A DNA stretch of 64,000 nt, taken from contig CAKZJV010000007.1 in assembly GCA_937120475.1 (NCBI GenBank), positions 2,124,068-2,188,067 of the forward strand, written 5' to 3'. Numbering within the stretch: position 1 is the first letter of the stretch; each line of letters begins with the position of its first letter. The position numbers and the translations under genes are program-made. Below the pieces are notes generated by a model. It made no database searches. It was given only the letters and a program-made list of their open reading frames with translations, and was not told the origin of the DNA. The DNA comes from an uncultured Cryomorphaceae bacterium. Its GTDB lineage: Bacteria > Bacteroidota > Bacteroidia > Flavobacteriales > Schleiferiaceae. Shown here one piece after another: positions 18,275 to 27,213 of the stretch.

Positions 18275-18694
18275 CTAGCGGTCTGCGGGGTCAAGGTCGG
18301 ATAAATCATCCTCGGGCAAGTAATTGAAAGAAGCTGTTCCGGAAGAAACATCCACCTTTTTCTCAATACTGCCGCACTTCACGGTAAGTTCTTTTAAACC
18401 TGCCGCGGCCGTAAATTCTATGGTATTGTCTTCAGTAAGGCGAACGACACGTTGCGCCAGAACCTTTTGCTCGCCATCTAAAACCTGCAGGATGCGTTTC
18501 TGCGTCATATCGGTTGGCACACCCTCTACCTGAATGGTGTATTTGGAGGTGTTTTTCCAATCAAAGGTGGGGCTTACCTCCAATTCCGTGAAGTTGACGG
18601 GGTTATTGTTAACCTGATTGTTTGGGTTTGAGTCGTCTTTACTGCAGGACCATGCCAGCGAAAGAACCAGAGCACCCAAGAGCATTTTTTTCAT
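18275..18694 (-). CDS. Small lipoprotein of unknown function
   Basis: 139 residues with a lipoprotein signal (lipobox LAWSC, Cys 17) followed by SKDDSNPNNQ, a typical Bacteroidota Cys-Ser-Lys-Asp-Asp start. The rest is a predicted beta sandwich (FDWKNTSKYTIQVEGV, KRILQVLDGEQKVLAQRVV, LTVKCGSIEKKVDV) and an acidic tail (EDDLSDLDPADR). Layout and position immediately before the LruC gene recall the lipoproteins commonly paired with LruC-domain proteins. No specific function recognised. Confidence 0.7.
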   Translation of the reverse strand: MKKMLLGALVLSLAWSCSKDDSNPNNQVNNNPVNFTELEVSPTFDWKNTSKYTIQVEGVPTDMTQKRILQVLDGEQKVLAQRVVRLTEDNTIEFTAAAGLKELTVKCGSIEKKVDVSSGTASFNYLPEDDLSDLDPADR

Positions 18695-18814
18695 GATTTT
18701 GAATTTTATATTTCAATAGTAAATATTGTTCCCAAACATTAATCGATTATCCATCAAACAGTTAATATACCCAGGTTGTCCCGTTTTTGGAATTTCTCTA
18801 TATATGAGAGATGT

Positions 18815-19573
18815 TTACAATGTGTGGAAATTGCGAAAAACCTCATCCCGGTAGTTACGGCTTACCGGTATTTCCTGGTTTTCAACGTACAGGCAGTTAC
18901 CCTCGAAGGAGCTAACCTGGTGAATGTTTACTGCATACGAACGATGGGTACGTACCAAGGGCTCGTATTGAAGGCGATCCATAATGGTACCCAGAGTGAC
19001 CGTTAAAAAGTATTTACCCTCGCGGGTTTGAATATGGGTACAATTGCTATCGGCCTGCAACCACTGTATGGCCTGAAAAGGCACCTTTTCAAAGCGGTTG
19101 CGATTACGGATAAAAATGCTGTCGTTCAGTAGGTAGTGCTCCTCGGGATCCTCCTCCCGTTTTTGCACCCTTTCCGTAGGCATACTGGCCGGTTCTTTTT
19201 TTGAATAATTGGAGATAGCCAGTTGAATAGCCAGGTGCAGTTCCCTTTCATTAAAAGGTTTAAGCATATAGGCAGAGGGATTGGCTTTACGGGCACGATC
19301 AGCCGTAGCGGCATCGGAAAGTGAAGTAAGAAATATAACCGGCATATTGTATTTCTGACGGATACGTTCCGCAGTTTCAATACCATCCAACGGACCCAGG
19401 ATGTTGATATCGAGAAGCGCAATATCGGCCACTTCCTTTTCCAAAGCATCCAGTGCATCGCGTCCGGTATCCACACAGTCCACAATGTGGTACCCGGCAT
19501 TTTTCAGCCTGGCCGCAATATCACGCGCCACCAGTGCTTCATCTTCAACTATCAATACCTTTACTAAGGCCAT
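18815..19573 (-). CDS. Response regulator, receiver plus LytTR DNA-binding domain
   Basis: Residues ~4-120 form a CheY-like receiver: VLIVEDEALVARDIAARL gives the acidic pocket, IALLDINI the phospho-acceptor Asp (about residue 55), then VIFLTSLSD and YMLKPFNERELHLAI with the conserved Lys. After a charged linker, residues ~150-252 are a LytTR domain (IQWLQADSNCTHIQTREGKYFLT, LVRTHRSYAVNI, IPVSRNYRDEV). LytTR proteins bind promoter direct repeats. The partner kinase gene lies 13 bases upstream on the same strand, so this is a two-component pair. Confidence 0.93.
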   Translation of the reverse strand: MALVKVLIVEDEALVARDIAARLKNAGYHIVDCVDTGRDALDALEKEVADIALLDINILGPLDGIETAERIRQKYNMPVIFLTSLSDAATADRARKANPSAYMLKPFNERELHLAIQLAISNYSKKEPASMPTERVQKREEDPEEHYLLNDSIFIRNRNRFEKVPFQAIQWLQADSNCTHIQTREGKYFLTVTLGTIMDRLQYEPLVRTHRSYAVNIHQVSSFEGNCLYVENQEIPVSRNYRDEVFRNFHTL

Positions 19574-19586
19574 ACCCTTTCATCAA

Positions 19587-21527
19587 TTATGAAGTGCGGG
19601 TTAAAGGTAGGGTAATTTCAAAATTACTGCCTTTTTCGTAGGAAGTTTTAAGGGTGCCGCGCAGTTGTTTCAACAGGGAGCGAATCATTTCCATACCGAA
19701 GGAGATGCTTTCCTTTCCGGGCGTTTCTTCCGGTAAGCCGGGGCCATTATCCAAAATGTTTAGCTTCAAATGCTCCCCATCCTGCCGCAGGTTTACCCAA
19801 ACACCCGGCTTTTCCACTTCCTTAAAAGCGTGCTTGAAGGCGTTGGTAATCAGCTCGTTGATAATAAGCCCCAAGGGAATGGCAATATCCACTACCAGCG
19901 GTTCCACCTGTACATCCGTCTTCAATTCAGCATCCTTTTCCGTGTAACCGAAGGAATAACTGATGGAGCTCAGCAACTGCTTAATGTAATGCTCCATATC
20001 AATATGCGTTACCTGGTCATCACGGTACAGGCGTTCGTGAATAAGGAACATAGCCTCCACCCGGCTCTGCCCTTCTTTCACGGCCTCCACTGCCTTCTGA
20101 TCTTCCAGTTGAAAGGACTGCAGGCTTAGCATACTGGCTATTACCTGCAGGTTGTTTTTTACCCGGTGATTGAGTTCGCGCAGCAAAAGTTCTTTTTCCT
20201 TTTCGCGCTTCTCCACCAGCTCCTTTTGCTGGTTGAGCAATTGGTTGGCCTTTTGTTTTTGGCGATAGGCAAAAATAAGAGCTGCTCCCAGGCCTATGAA
20301 CAAGAGCAAACCGGCCACCAGGGCTTTCATTTGTGTTTCGCGCCTCTCGGCCTTGGCTTCCTGTAAGGCCTCCTTTTGTTGCAGGCTTTCAATTTGGCGT
20401 TGTTTTTTTTCGGTGTCGTACTGCACCTGCAATTCATTCACCTGGCGGGCACTGGCTTCATTCAAAAGGATGTTTGAGATACTGTCAAAGCTAAAATAGG
20501 CGAGAAATGCTTTTTTGTAATCCCCCAAAGCCTCGTAGGAGTAGGACATGTTTTCCCAAAAGCCCGCCTGCAGGTCTTGCAGGCCCGCCTCTTTGGCGAT
20601 GGCCAAACCCTTTTCAAACTCGCTTAGTGCCTCTGCGTGGCGACCTTCCCAGGCGTAGGAGGTGCCGATGTTGTTGTAGGCGAAAGCCATACCATTGGCA
20701 GAGCCCATCTTTTTATTTTGCTCCAGGCTTTGGAAATACATTTCACGAGAAGCTTCGTATTGCTCTTGTTGCAAATAAATATTTCCCATGCTATTCCAAA
20801 CCAGGGCTAGCCCCTTGGTATAACCTACCTGCTGCATAATCTGTGAGGCACGGTTTTGATAATCCAGGGCCATTTTTAAATTGCCTTGCCGTGCATAAAA
20901 ATTCCCCACGCTTAAATAGGCATTCGCCTCAAACTTAGGGTCATTGGTTTTTTTGCTAAAAGCCAAGCCCTCGTTATAATGCCATTTGGCCTCATCCGGT
21001 TTTCGTTGATACACGTAGGTTTCCGCCACCGCCTGATGAAGCCCGGCCCTGGTTTCAAAAAAATCATGGCTTTCCTTAAACAGTCGCAGGCCCTTGAGAT
21101 AAAAATCCGTGGCCGTTACGTACTCTCCCTGGTGCTTGTAAACATTACCTATGTTTAAGTAGGTGCTGGCAATGCCATTGGTGTCACCCTGTTTCAATCT
21201 AAGGCTAAGGTTTTCATTGTAGCGCTGCAGGGCTTGCTCATAATCCCCTTTTGCAAAGGAGAGCATCCCCAGCCGATTGTAGGCTATAGCCTCTTCCGAA
21301 GTGCTGCCTATACTTTTGGCCAGGTTTAAAGCCTTACTGGCATAAAACAGTGCCTGGGCCGTATCGTGACCAATTAACTCCAAAGCCAGTTGGTTATATG
21401 CTATGACCCGTTCCTGGTTAGCAGGATTGTTTTTAAGTATGGCCTGAAGGCTATCAATAGAGGAGCTTTGCCCTAAAGCAAAGCTCAAGGCAAAGTTCAG
21501 TAGAACTAATGATAGCACTGTTCTCAA
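19587..21527 (-). CDS. TPR sensor histidine kinase (HisKA_2 family)
   Basis: A signal peptide (MRTVLSLVLLNFALSFALGQ), then ~330 periplasmic residues of tetratricopeptide repeats with the A..Y...G pattern (for example AIAYNRLGMLSFAKGDYEQAL), a coiled coil (~345-395), one transmembrane helix (VAGLLLFIGLGAALIFAY, ~396-418), a second coiled coil, then the HisKA_2 dimerisation box LLLRELNHRVKNNLQVIASML with the phospho-acceptor His. The HATPase core has IPLGLIINELITNAFKHAF and LNILDNGPGLP. Architecture known in Bacteroidota; pairs with the LytTR regulator downstream. The signal is unknown, but the periplasmic TPRs suggest a protein partner. Confidence 0.92.
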   Translation of the reverse strand: MRTVLSLVLLNFALSFALGQSSSIDSLQAILKNNPANQERVIAYNQLALELIGHDTAQALFYASKALNLAKSIGSTSEEAIAYNRLGMLSFAKGDYEQALQRYNENLSLRLKQGDTNGIASTYLNIGNVYKHQGEYVTATDFYLKGLRLFKESHDFFETRAGLHQAVAETYVYQRKPDEAKWHYNEGLAFSKKTNDPKFEANAYLSVGNFYARQGNLKMALDYQNRASQIMQQVGYTKGLALVWNSMGNIYLQQEQYEASREMYFQSLEQNKKMGSANGMAFAYNNIGTSYAWEGRHAEALSEFEKGLAIAKEAGLQDLQAGFWENMSYSYEALGDYKKAFLAYFSFDSISNILLNEASARQVNELQVQYDTEKKQRQIESLQQKEALQEAKAERRETQMKALVAGLLLFIGLGAALIFAYRQKQKANQLLNQQKELVEKREKEKELLLRELNHRVKNNLQVIASMLSLQSFQLEDQKAVEAVKEGQSRVEAMFLIHERLYRDDQVTHIDMEHYIKQLLSSISYSFGYTEKDAELKTDVQVEPLVVDIAIPLGLIINELITNAFKHAFKEVEKPGVWVNLRQDGEHLKLNILDNGPGLPEETPGKESISFGMEMIRSLLKQLRGTLKTSYEKGSNFEITLPLTRTS

Positions 21528-21548
21528 TGATCTTGAAAATCGATTCGT

Positions 21549-21911
21549 TTATCCTCCGACTCCTGGGTGATCCGCATCGGCATAACGCATCTTGGCTTTG
21601 CGTGTGGTTCCGCCCTCCTCGGATAGCCTCACTTCTATTGCATCGCAACTGGCTTCTATTTCACTCTTGATATAGGTTTGCATGCTCAACAAGCTGGAGC
21701 TCGCCTCTCCCGACTCGCTCAACTGAACTTCATATACATCACAACCGGATTGTACACTGGGGTTAGAAGGGAGCGTAAAAGTCTGGCCGCTACCCAAGGC
21801 AATGCTCACATATAAACGGTAGCGGTATTCATCATTCACTTCATACCTAACCAGGTAAATGGTAGGCACTTTCAAAAAGGATACGGTAACCTCTGATGAT
21901 TCTGATAACAT
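21549..21911 (-). CDS. Hypothetical protein upstream of the TPR kinase
   Basis: 120 residues, not recognised. Predicted mostly beta (VSFLKVPTIYLVRYEV, YRYRLYVSIALG), with two repeat-like segments C(D)VYEVQLSESGE and C(D)AIEVRLSEEGG and a Gly-rich end GVGG. No signal peptide or membrane segment. It lies 21 bases before the kinase gene in the same direction, suggesting co-transcription with the two-component pair. The two Cys-Asp-x-x-Glu-Val segments suggest an internal duplication. Confidence 0.55.
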   Translation of the reverse strand: MLSESSEVTVSFLKVPTIYLVRYEVNDEYRYRLYVSIALGSGQTFTLPSNPSVQSGCDVYEVQLSESGEASSSLLSMQTYIKSEIEASCDAIEVRLSEEGGTTRKAKMRYADADHPGVGG

Positions 21912-22034
21912 AATTGTTCGATTTTGTTGGTTTAATACGTTGTGTCAAACGCCCGAATGAGCCGGATAAAAGTAGGGAAATTATAGCGAAAGGGGAGGCT
22001 TTAACGGTATCGGCAAACGAGCCTCAAATCCTTT

Positions 22035-22042
22035 TACCTTTG
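22035..22042 (+). promoter_or_regulatory. -7 promoter element of the mutS2-like gene (TACCTTTG)
   Basis: Perfect TAnnTTTG match 15 bases before the ATG, predicting a leader of only about 11 bases. No clear -33 element. Confidence 0.5.
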
Positions 22043-22057
22043 CGCTTTTGACCAAAA

Positions 22058-24238
22058 ATGGAGTTGTACCCGGATACATTAGCCCACAGTCTCGATTTTC
22101 CCGTTATCGCCCGGGAAGTGGCTGCGTTATGTCAAACTCCGGGCGGTAAAGCCCTGGTACAAAGCCTAAAGCCCATTCCCGATGAGCAGGAGCTAAAGCG
22201 GGCCTTGCAGCAAACCAATGAGCTGTTTTCACTTTATCAGTCGGGCGACCCGGTACCTTCCACTTTGTTCGATTCGGTTAAAGGGGCCTTAAGCACCTTA
22301 CAAACGGCCGGTACCGTGCTGGAAGAAAAGCAGTTTAGCCTTATCCGCTCCCTTTGTGCGACCTACGAACTGGCCTACCGTTTTACGGATAAACAAGGGT
22401 TGCGCTTACCCTCGCTGGCAGAATGGGTAAGGGCTACCGAGCCCGAACCCCTCATCAATGAAGCCATTGACCAACGCCTGGATGAACGGGCACAGGTGCG
22501 TTCCAACGCCTCCCGCGAATTGGCCAACATTCGGCAAAAGCTCACCAAAAGCCGCGCTGCCGCCAACCGTATTTTTGAAAGAATACTCAAAAAGTACCGC
22601 GACAAAGGCTACATAGCCGATTTTGATGAAACGGTTTCCGAAAACCGCAGGGTGCTGGCCATACAGGCCAGCTACAAAGGCCAGGTGCAAGGAATTTTTC
22701 ACGGCAGTAGCAGCAAACACTCCATTGTATATATTGAGCCGGGCGAAACGGTGGAAGTGAATAACGAAATTGCCTTTTTGCTGGATGAAGAGCGGCAGGA
22801 AATCCGCAGGATACTGAAGGAATTGAGCAACATCATCCGCCCCTTTACACCCTTGCTGCAATCCATTGAAGATATACTTACTGAGCTGGATTTTATTAAG
22901 GCCAAAGCCCAGTTTGCTCATCGTGAAGAATGCTGCCTGCCGCAGCTTACCGACCGGCCTTACATTCGTTTAAAGGAGGCTTATAACCCGGTGCTTAAAA
23001 TTTTTAACCGGCATAAGCAGAAAACCACCGTTCCCTTAAACCTGGAGCTGGATGCTCAATCTCGCCTGTTGGTGATCAGCGGACCAAATGCCGGGGGGAA
23101 ATCCATCACCCTGAAAACCCTGGGGTTGTTGCAACTGATGCTGCAAAGTGGCCTGTTGCTGCCCGTTCACCCGGACAGTCGCTTTTTCCTGTTCCGGCAA
23201 CTGTTGGGCGACATTGGCGACAACCAGTCCATTGAAAACGAACTGTCCACCTACAGTTCCAAGCTGGAAAAGATGCGGTACTTTTTACAGCATGCCGATG
23301 GTCAAACGCTGCTGCTGATTGATGAGTTCGGTTCCGGTTCCGACCCTGACCTGGGTAGTGCCCTGGCCCAGGTGTTCCTGGAAAAGCTGAACAGCTTTAA
23401 AGTCTTTGGCATCCTCACCACCCACTACAATGCCATTAAGTCTATTGCGGCCGCTACAGAGGGTATCCAGAATGGAGCAATGTTGTTTGACCGTAGCACC
23501 TTTAATCCGGAGTACCGATTGGAAACCGGTAACCCCGGTAGTTCCTACACTTTTGAGGTGGCCGAAAAAAGCGGCATAGCACCCCACATTATTAAAGAAG
23601 CACGTGAACGTACCGGGAAAAGTACCCTGAAAATAGATCAGCTACTGGTGCAAATACAGGATGAAAAATTACAACTGGAAAAGAAGCGGGACCGCTTGAA
23701 TGCAGAACTGCAAAGCGTAAAAAAACTGGAAGCGGAAAAAGCCGCCACCATCGAAAAACTGGAGGATAAGCTCAGCAAACAAACCCAGCTAAACGAAGAA
23801 AACGACCGCCTGCTGTACTGGGGGCAACGCTTCCAAAAGCTGGTGGAAAGCTGGATGGATCAGCAAAGTCAGAAGGATAAAAAAGCGGTGGTAGGCCGTT
23901 TTATCGGCATGCTCAACCAGCGCAGCAGCGAGGTGGAAAAGGAGGAGAAAAAAACCTTCAGCAAGGCGCAATCCAAGCGCGATAAAAAGATCAATGAACT
24001 GAAGGAGGCCGAGGTAAAAGTGGGCGACCGCATCAAGGTGCTCAGCAATAAGCTGCAGGGCACGGTTACCTCCATCAAAAACGGTAAATACACGGTAGCC
24101 ATTGGCAACCTCAGCTCGGTACTGGACCGCGAGCAGTTTATCCCTTTTGCAGGGGATTTACCCGATGAACCGAAACGGAAGAAAAGGAAGAAGAAGTTTA
24201 ATAAATCCAAAGGGGATAGTTCTAAAAAAAGCGATTGA
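22058..24238 (+). CDS. mutS2: MutS2-family ATPase lacking an Smr domain
   Basis: MutS2 proteins act on branched DNA and collided ribosomes rather than classical mismatches. The N-terminal core (TLAHSLDFPVIAREVAALCQTPGG) and clamp regions lead to the ABC-type ATPase with Walker A GPNAGGKSITLKTLGLLQ, the signature/Walker B region LLIDEFGSGSDPDLGSALAQ, and the His switch LTTHYNAIK. A long coiled coil follows (~residues 515-660). The usual C-terminal Smr nuclease domain is not seen: the protein ends after a KOW-like segment (VGDRIKVLSNKLQGTVTSIKNGKYTV) with a lysine-rich tail (KRKKRKKKFNKSKG). 726 residues versus ~780 for the Bacillus protein. Confidence 0.9.
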   Translation: MELYPDTLAHSLDFPVIAREVAALCQTPGGKALVQSLKPIPDEQELKRALQQTNELFSLYQSGDPVPSTLFDSVKGALSTLQTAGTVLEEKQFSLIRSLCATYELAYRFTDKQGLRLPSLAEWVRATEPEPLINEAIDQRLDERAQVRSNASRELANIRQKLTKSRAAANRIFERILKKYRDKGYIADFDETVSENRRVLAIQASYKGQVQGIFHGSSSKHSIVYIEPGETVEVNNEIAFLLDEERQEIRRILKELSNIIRPFTPLLQSIEDILTELDFIKAKAQFAHREECCLPQLTDRPYIRLKEAYNPVLKIFNRHKQKTTVPLNLELDAQSRLLVISGPNAGGKSITLKTLGLLQLMLQSGLLLPVHPDSRFFLFRQLLGDIGDNQSIENELSTYSSKLEKMRYFLQHADGQTLLLIDEFGSGSDPDLGSALAQVFLEKLNSFKVFGILTTHYNAIKSIAAATEGIQNGAMLFDRSTFNPEYRLETGNPGSSYTFEVAEKSGIAPHIIKEARERTGKSTLKIDQLLVQIQDEKLQLEKKRDRLNAELQSVKKLEAEKAATIEKLEDKLSKQTQLNEENDRLLYWGQRFQKLVESWMDQQSQKDKKAVVGRFIGMLNQRSSEVEKEEKKTFSKAQSKRDKKINELKEAEVKVGDRIKVLSNKLQGTVTSIKNGKYTVAIGNLSSVLDREQFIPFAGDLPDEPKRKKRKKKFNKSKGDSSKKSD

Positions 24239-24328
24239 TTTTTATTCCATTTCCCTTTAATGTTTAGTTTTACCCTAAAACTATGTGTTAAAGGAAAATT
24301 TATGCTATAAATGCTCCTCTTCCCAAAA

Positions 24329-24506
24329 CCCATTCTTCCCGATTACTTAGAAAAAAAAGCAGGATGCCGAAGCGGTACGTAAAGCTTGTAAAACCTTTAC
24401 CGCCTATCTTCATAAGACCGGGGTTCAGTTAAACATTGGTAAAAGCAAAGTCTCGGTGATGTACGGCATAACGGAGGAGGAAATTGCGATAATAAACGCA
24501 CGTTAA
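24329..24506 (+). pseudogene. 3' remnant of an unidentified gene
   Basis: In the gap before the AbiC-like gene, an open stretch encodes DAEAVRKACKTF, then TGVQLNIGKSKVS and YGITEEEIAIINAR before a TAA at 24504. An upstream piece in another frame (PILPDYLEKK) would join it if one A were removed from the run of eight A at 24351-24358. No start codon fits. The tail resembles the YGLTEEE end of some restriction-methylase proteins, but that match is weak. Probably debris of a replaced accessory gene. Confidence 0.5.
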
Positions 24507-24508
24507 TT

Positions 24509-25684
24509 ATGATTTACTTACTTCTCATATTGATAATAGCTTTATTTACAGGAATTTACCTAAGGCTTAGCTTAACGCCTCTTTTTAAACAACATAAACA
24601 AGACAGAATCTCTAAATATATTGCCCTCGTCCCAAAAGGCTTTGTTACAGCCCTGATCCTAATATTATTGGTTTCCATATTTATTTTTTGGGCCGATGGT
24701 TTGCTACAGGAGAATGAGCGTTTTCCAACTTCCTTTAGCATTGCGTTCAATGGAATATTAGGCCCATTAGTAGCCTTAGTAGCAGCTGGACTAACATTTG
24801 CAGCTTTCTGGGTTCAATACGAAGCAAACCAACAGCAAATCAAAGCTAATAAGAAGCAACAAGATGATATAAGAGTAGAAAGGTTTGAGTATCAATTTTA
24901 TGAAATGCTTCGCTTTCACCGTGATAATGTGATGGAGATGGACATTGCAGGAATTCAAAGTAGAAAGGCGTTTATGCGAATGTTTTATGAATTTAAATAC
25001 CTCTACTACAGTCTTGAACATAGCTACTACGCATGTAGAGAAAAGCTTTCAGAGAATTACGGTCTTGAGAATTTGACCAAACTAGCTTATAAGAGTTTTT
25101 TTCACGGCATTGGCGGAGCGTCAAACAATTCCATTTTCAGCCTTATGGATACAGACGATCAAAAGATTTTTGCACACCGTAGAAAGATACTTTTTCGGAA
25201 CCAAGACAAGTTTGAAGCAAATGGTAGTGAACTTGAAGTTTTTAAGATAAAACCCTATGGTCAAAACGAGCAACATCTCCTTGAAGTGTTTTATTATCCC
25301 TTTGATGGTCATGAATCGCGTCTAGGTCATTACTACCGGCACCTCTATCAAATGGTTAAATACGTTTTAGGCTTTGATGAAATTGATGAAGATCAGAAGT
25401 ATTCTTACCTAAAAATGATACGGGGACAATTATCCAACTTTGAGCAACTACTTCTGTACTATAACTCCTTTGCTTATGGCAAAGTATGGATTGACGAAAA
25501 TCTGTTTTCACGATGGAAAATGATCAAGAATATTTCGCTTGAGCTAAGTGATTTTGGTGTCAACCCAAAAGAAATGCTATTGTCCGCTAACAGCAATACA
25601 GTATATGACGACAATGGCACATTAAAACTACGTATCGATAATTCTCACGTTTTTGAATGGGAAGAAACTTCCAACAGCCTATGA
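24509..25684 (+). CDS. Putative phage abortive-infection protein (putAbiC-like)
   Basis: 391 residues. Three N-terminal membrane segments (residues ~2-19, 43-62, 83-101) run into FAAFWVQYEANQQQ, a helical stretch, then RVERFEYQFYEMLRFHRDNVMEMDI. This combination is the hallmark of the putative phage abortive-infection family (PF16872-type, named from lactococcal AbiC). The C-terminal cytosolic domain contains GHYYRHLYQMVKYV and LLLYYNSFAYGK, also typical. Base composition is clearly more AT-rich than neighbouring core genes, and a gene remnant lies immediately upstream, suggesting horizontal acquisition. Expected role: membrane-associated phage defence, by family inference only. Confidence 0.8.
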   Translation: MIYLLLILIIALFTGIYLRLSLTPLFKQHKQDRISKYIALVPKGFVTALILILLVSIFIFWADGLLQENERFPTSFSIAFNGILGPLVALVAAGLTFAAFWVQYEANQQQIKANKKQQDDIRVERFEYQFYEMLRFHRDNVMEMDIAGIQSRKAFMRMFYEFKYLYYSLEHSYYACREKLSENYGLENLTKLAYKSFFHGIGGASNNSIFSLMDTDDQKIFAHRRKILFRNQDKFEANGSELEVFKIKPYGQNEQHLLEVFYYPFDGHESRLGHYYRHLYQMVKYVLGFDEIDEDQKYSYLKMIRGQLSNFEQLLLYYNSFAYGKVWIDENLFSRWKMIKNISLELSDFGVNPKEMLLSANSNTVYDDNGTLKLRIDNSHVFEWEETSNSL

Positions 25685-25733
25685 TACAGGACCCGGATCA
25701 AAATCTGTAGAGTCTATGCCATATATTCAATCC

Positions 25734-27092
25734 ATGAAATTTACCTTTTGGGCGTTGCTGGCGCTCGTTAACTTCTCGCTATCCGCACAAAAGCTCCCAA
25801 AGTCCGGTTTATTGGAAGATCTGACCTTTTTGAATAAGGCCATTCAAGAGGGCCACCCGGTAAATTATACTCAAGATAAGCCGGTGCACATCCACCCATT
25901 GATAGATAGCATCACTGGCCTTAACACCGATAGTATTTCCGCTAACCATTACCGCCTCATTATCGGTAAAGCCCTGCAATACACCGAGTGTATCCACACC
26001 AACGTTAGTGAAAACCCTTTACTGTCACAAATGGGTAAGGCTTCCTACTTTCCGTTGCGGACGGTTGTGCTGAACCAACGCCTTTTTATTTGCAGTAACG
26101 ACACCCTGGAAGATTTGCAGGGCCGGGAGGTTACGGCCATCAATAATGTTTCAGTGAGAGAAGTACTGATACCCGAACTATTGAATTATACTGTAAGCGA
26201 TGGGGGTACGGAGGCTTGGAGTTTGGCCCTGCTCAACCTCTACAGCTCCTACCTGATTAGTTTTTACCTGGATTATCCCGACACCTTTCACGTTGATTTA
26301 GGCGATGAAAGTCTAAGCTTACCGGCTGCCTCCAATCCGCTCCTCAATTGCCAAAAGCGCTTTCAAAGTGACCAACTTATCACTAGGCGGGATAGCTCCA
26401 AAACCGTTGTGATTACCCTCCAAAGTTTTGATACTTCCGACAAAACGGAACTACGCAGCTTTTTCAAAAGCCGTTCTTCATCAACCGAAAATCTCATCCT
26501 CGACCTGCGGGGCAATACCGGGGGTAACCGTAAAATGGCCGTTTGGCTCACCCAACAACTGGTAGATACGTCTTTTGAATACTCCATTGTACAGCCCAAA
26601 GAATTGAACACCCCGAAATACCTGGATGGCACCGGGAAATTCCAATTTTTCCTCTCCAGGCTCAAGTACAACCTGGGCGATTTTCTAAAAGGCCGAAAAA
26701 CGGAAGGTGGGCGCACTTTCACCTATTCTTACCGGCCCTCCTCCCAAACCTTTAAAGGACAGGTTTACGTGTTGACGGATGGCTTTACCTGCTCTTCGGC
26801 TACCATGGTTTGCAGTTGGCTCAAGCAACATTCCCAGGCTGTTTTTATAGGCAGCCAGACGGGAGGCGGGTACAACGGTAACAATGGTGGTTCCTTTCCC
26901 TCACTCACCTTACCCTATTCTCAAATGAAAATACGCTTTGCGGTTTACCGGTTGGTATTGGATGGTGATTCGCCTCAAAACGAGGGACTTTTACCGGATT
27001 ACCCTATCAACTACACTATTGAAGATGTACTGCTGCAAAGAGACCTGGCGATGGAAAAAGCTCTTTCCTTATTAGCCACGCCTAGACCCTGA
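25734..27092 (+). CDS. Secreted S41-family peptidase
   Basis: I start at the ATG at 25734 because it begins a signal peptide (MKFTFWALLALVNFSLSAQ); the frame extends upstream to 25653 and would overlap the AbiC-like gene. The C-terminal half shows the tail-specific/S41 fold: LILDLRGNTGGNRKMAVWLTQQL, then VYVLTDGFTCSSATMVCSWLKQ with the catalytic Ser in the S-S-A segment, and IGSQTGGGYNGNNGG. No PDZ domain is obvious. ~452 residues, probably periplasmic or outer-membrane associated. Its stop TGA lies inside the first REP palindrome. Confidence 0.85.
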   Translation: MKFTFWALLALVNFSLSAQKLPKSGLLEDLTFLNKAIQEGHPVNYTQDKPVHIHPLIDSITGLNTDSISANHYRLIIGKALQYTECIHTNVSENPLLSQMGKASYFPLRTVVLNQRLFICSNDTLEDLQGREVTAINNVSVREVLIPELLNYTVSDGGTEAWSLALLNLYSSYLISFYLDYPDTFHVDLGDESLSLPAASNPLLNCQKRFQSDQLITRRDSSKTVVITLQSFDTSDKTELRSFFKSRSSSTENLILDLRGNTGGNRKMAVWLTQQLVDTSFEYSIVQPKELNTPKYLDGTGKFQFFLSRLKYNLGDFLKGRKTEGGRTFTYSYRPSSQTFKGQVYVLTDGFTCSSATMVCSWLKQHSQAVFIGSQTGGGYNGNNGGSFPSLTLPYSQMKIRFAVYRLVLDGDSPQNEGLLPDYPINYTIEDVLLQRDLAMEKALSLLATPRP

Positions 27093-27114
27093 CAGGTTTT
27101 CAAAACCTGTCAGG
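27088..27114. repeat. REP palindrome 1
   Basis: Perfect 13-base inverted arms (CCTGACAGGTTTT / AAAACCTGTCAGG) around a single C. It contains the stop codon of the S41 peptidase and lies ~100 bases before the RAYT gene. Most regular member of a five-copy family spanning 27.1-28.9 kb. Confidence 0.85.
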
Positions 27115-27165
27115 TCTGTCACCTAAATACTTTATCTTTAAAAACCATCATCCCTCAATTTTCTA

Positions 27166-27196
27166 TCTGTCAGGTTTTCGAAACCGTCCTATAGGT
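27166..27196. repeat. REP palindrome 2 (degenerate)
   Basis: CTGTCAGGTTTTCGAAACC followed by GTCCTATAGGTTT: the left arm matches REP 1 and the right arm is diverged. It ends about 17 bases before the RAYT start codon. Confidence 0.55.
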
Positions 27197-27213
27197 TTAG
27201 TCAAACTTCAAAT

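Noticed and set aside
25653-25733. An upstream start for the S41 peptidase overlapping the AbiC-like gene
   Set aside because: The extra residues would mask a normal signal peptide that begins at 25734.
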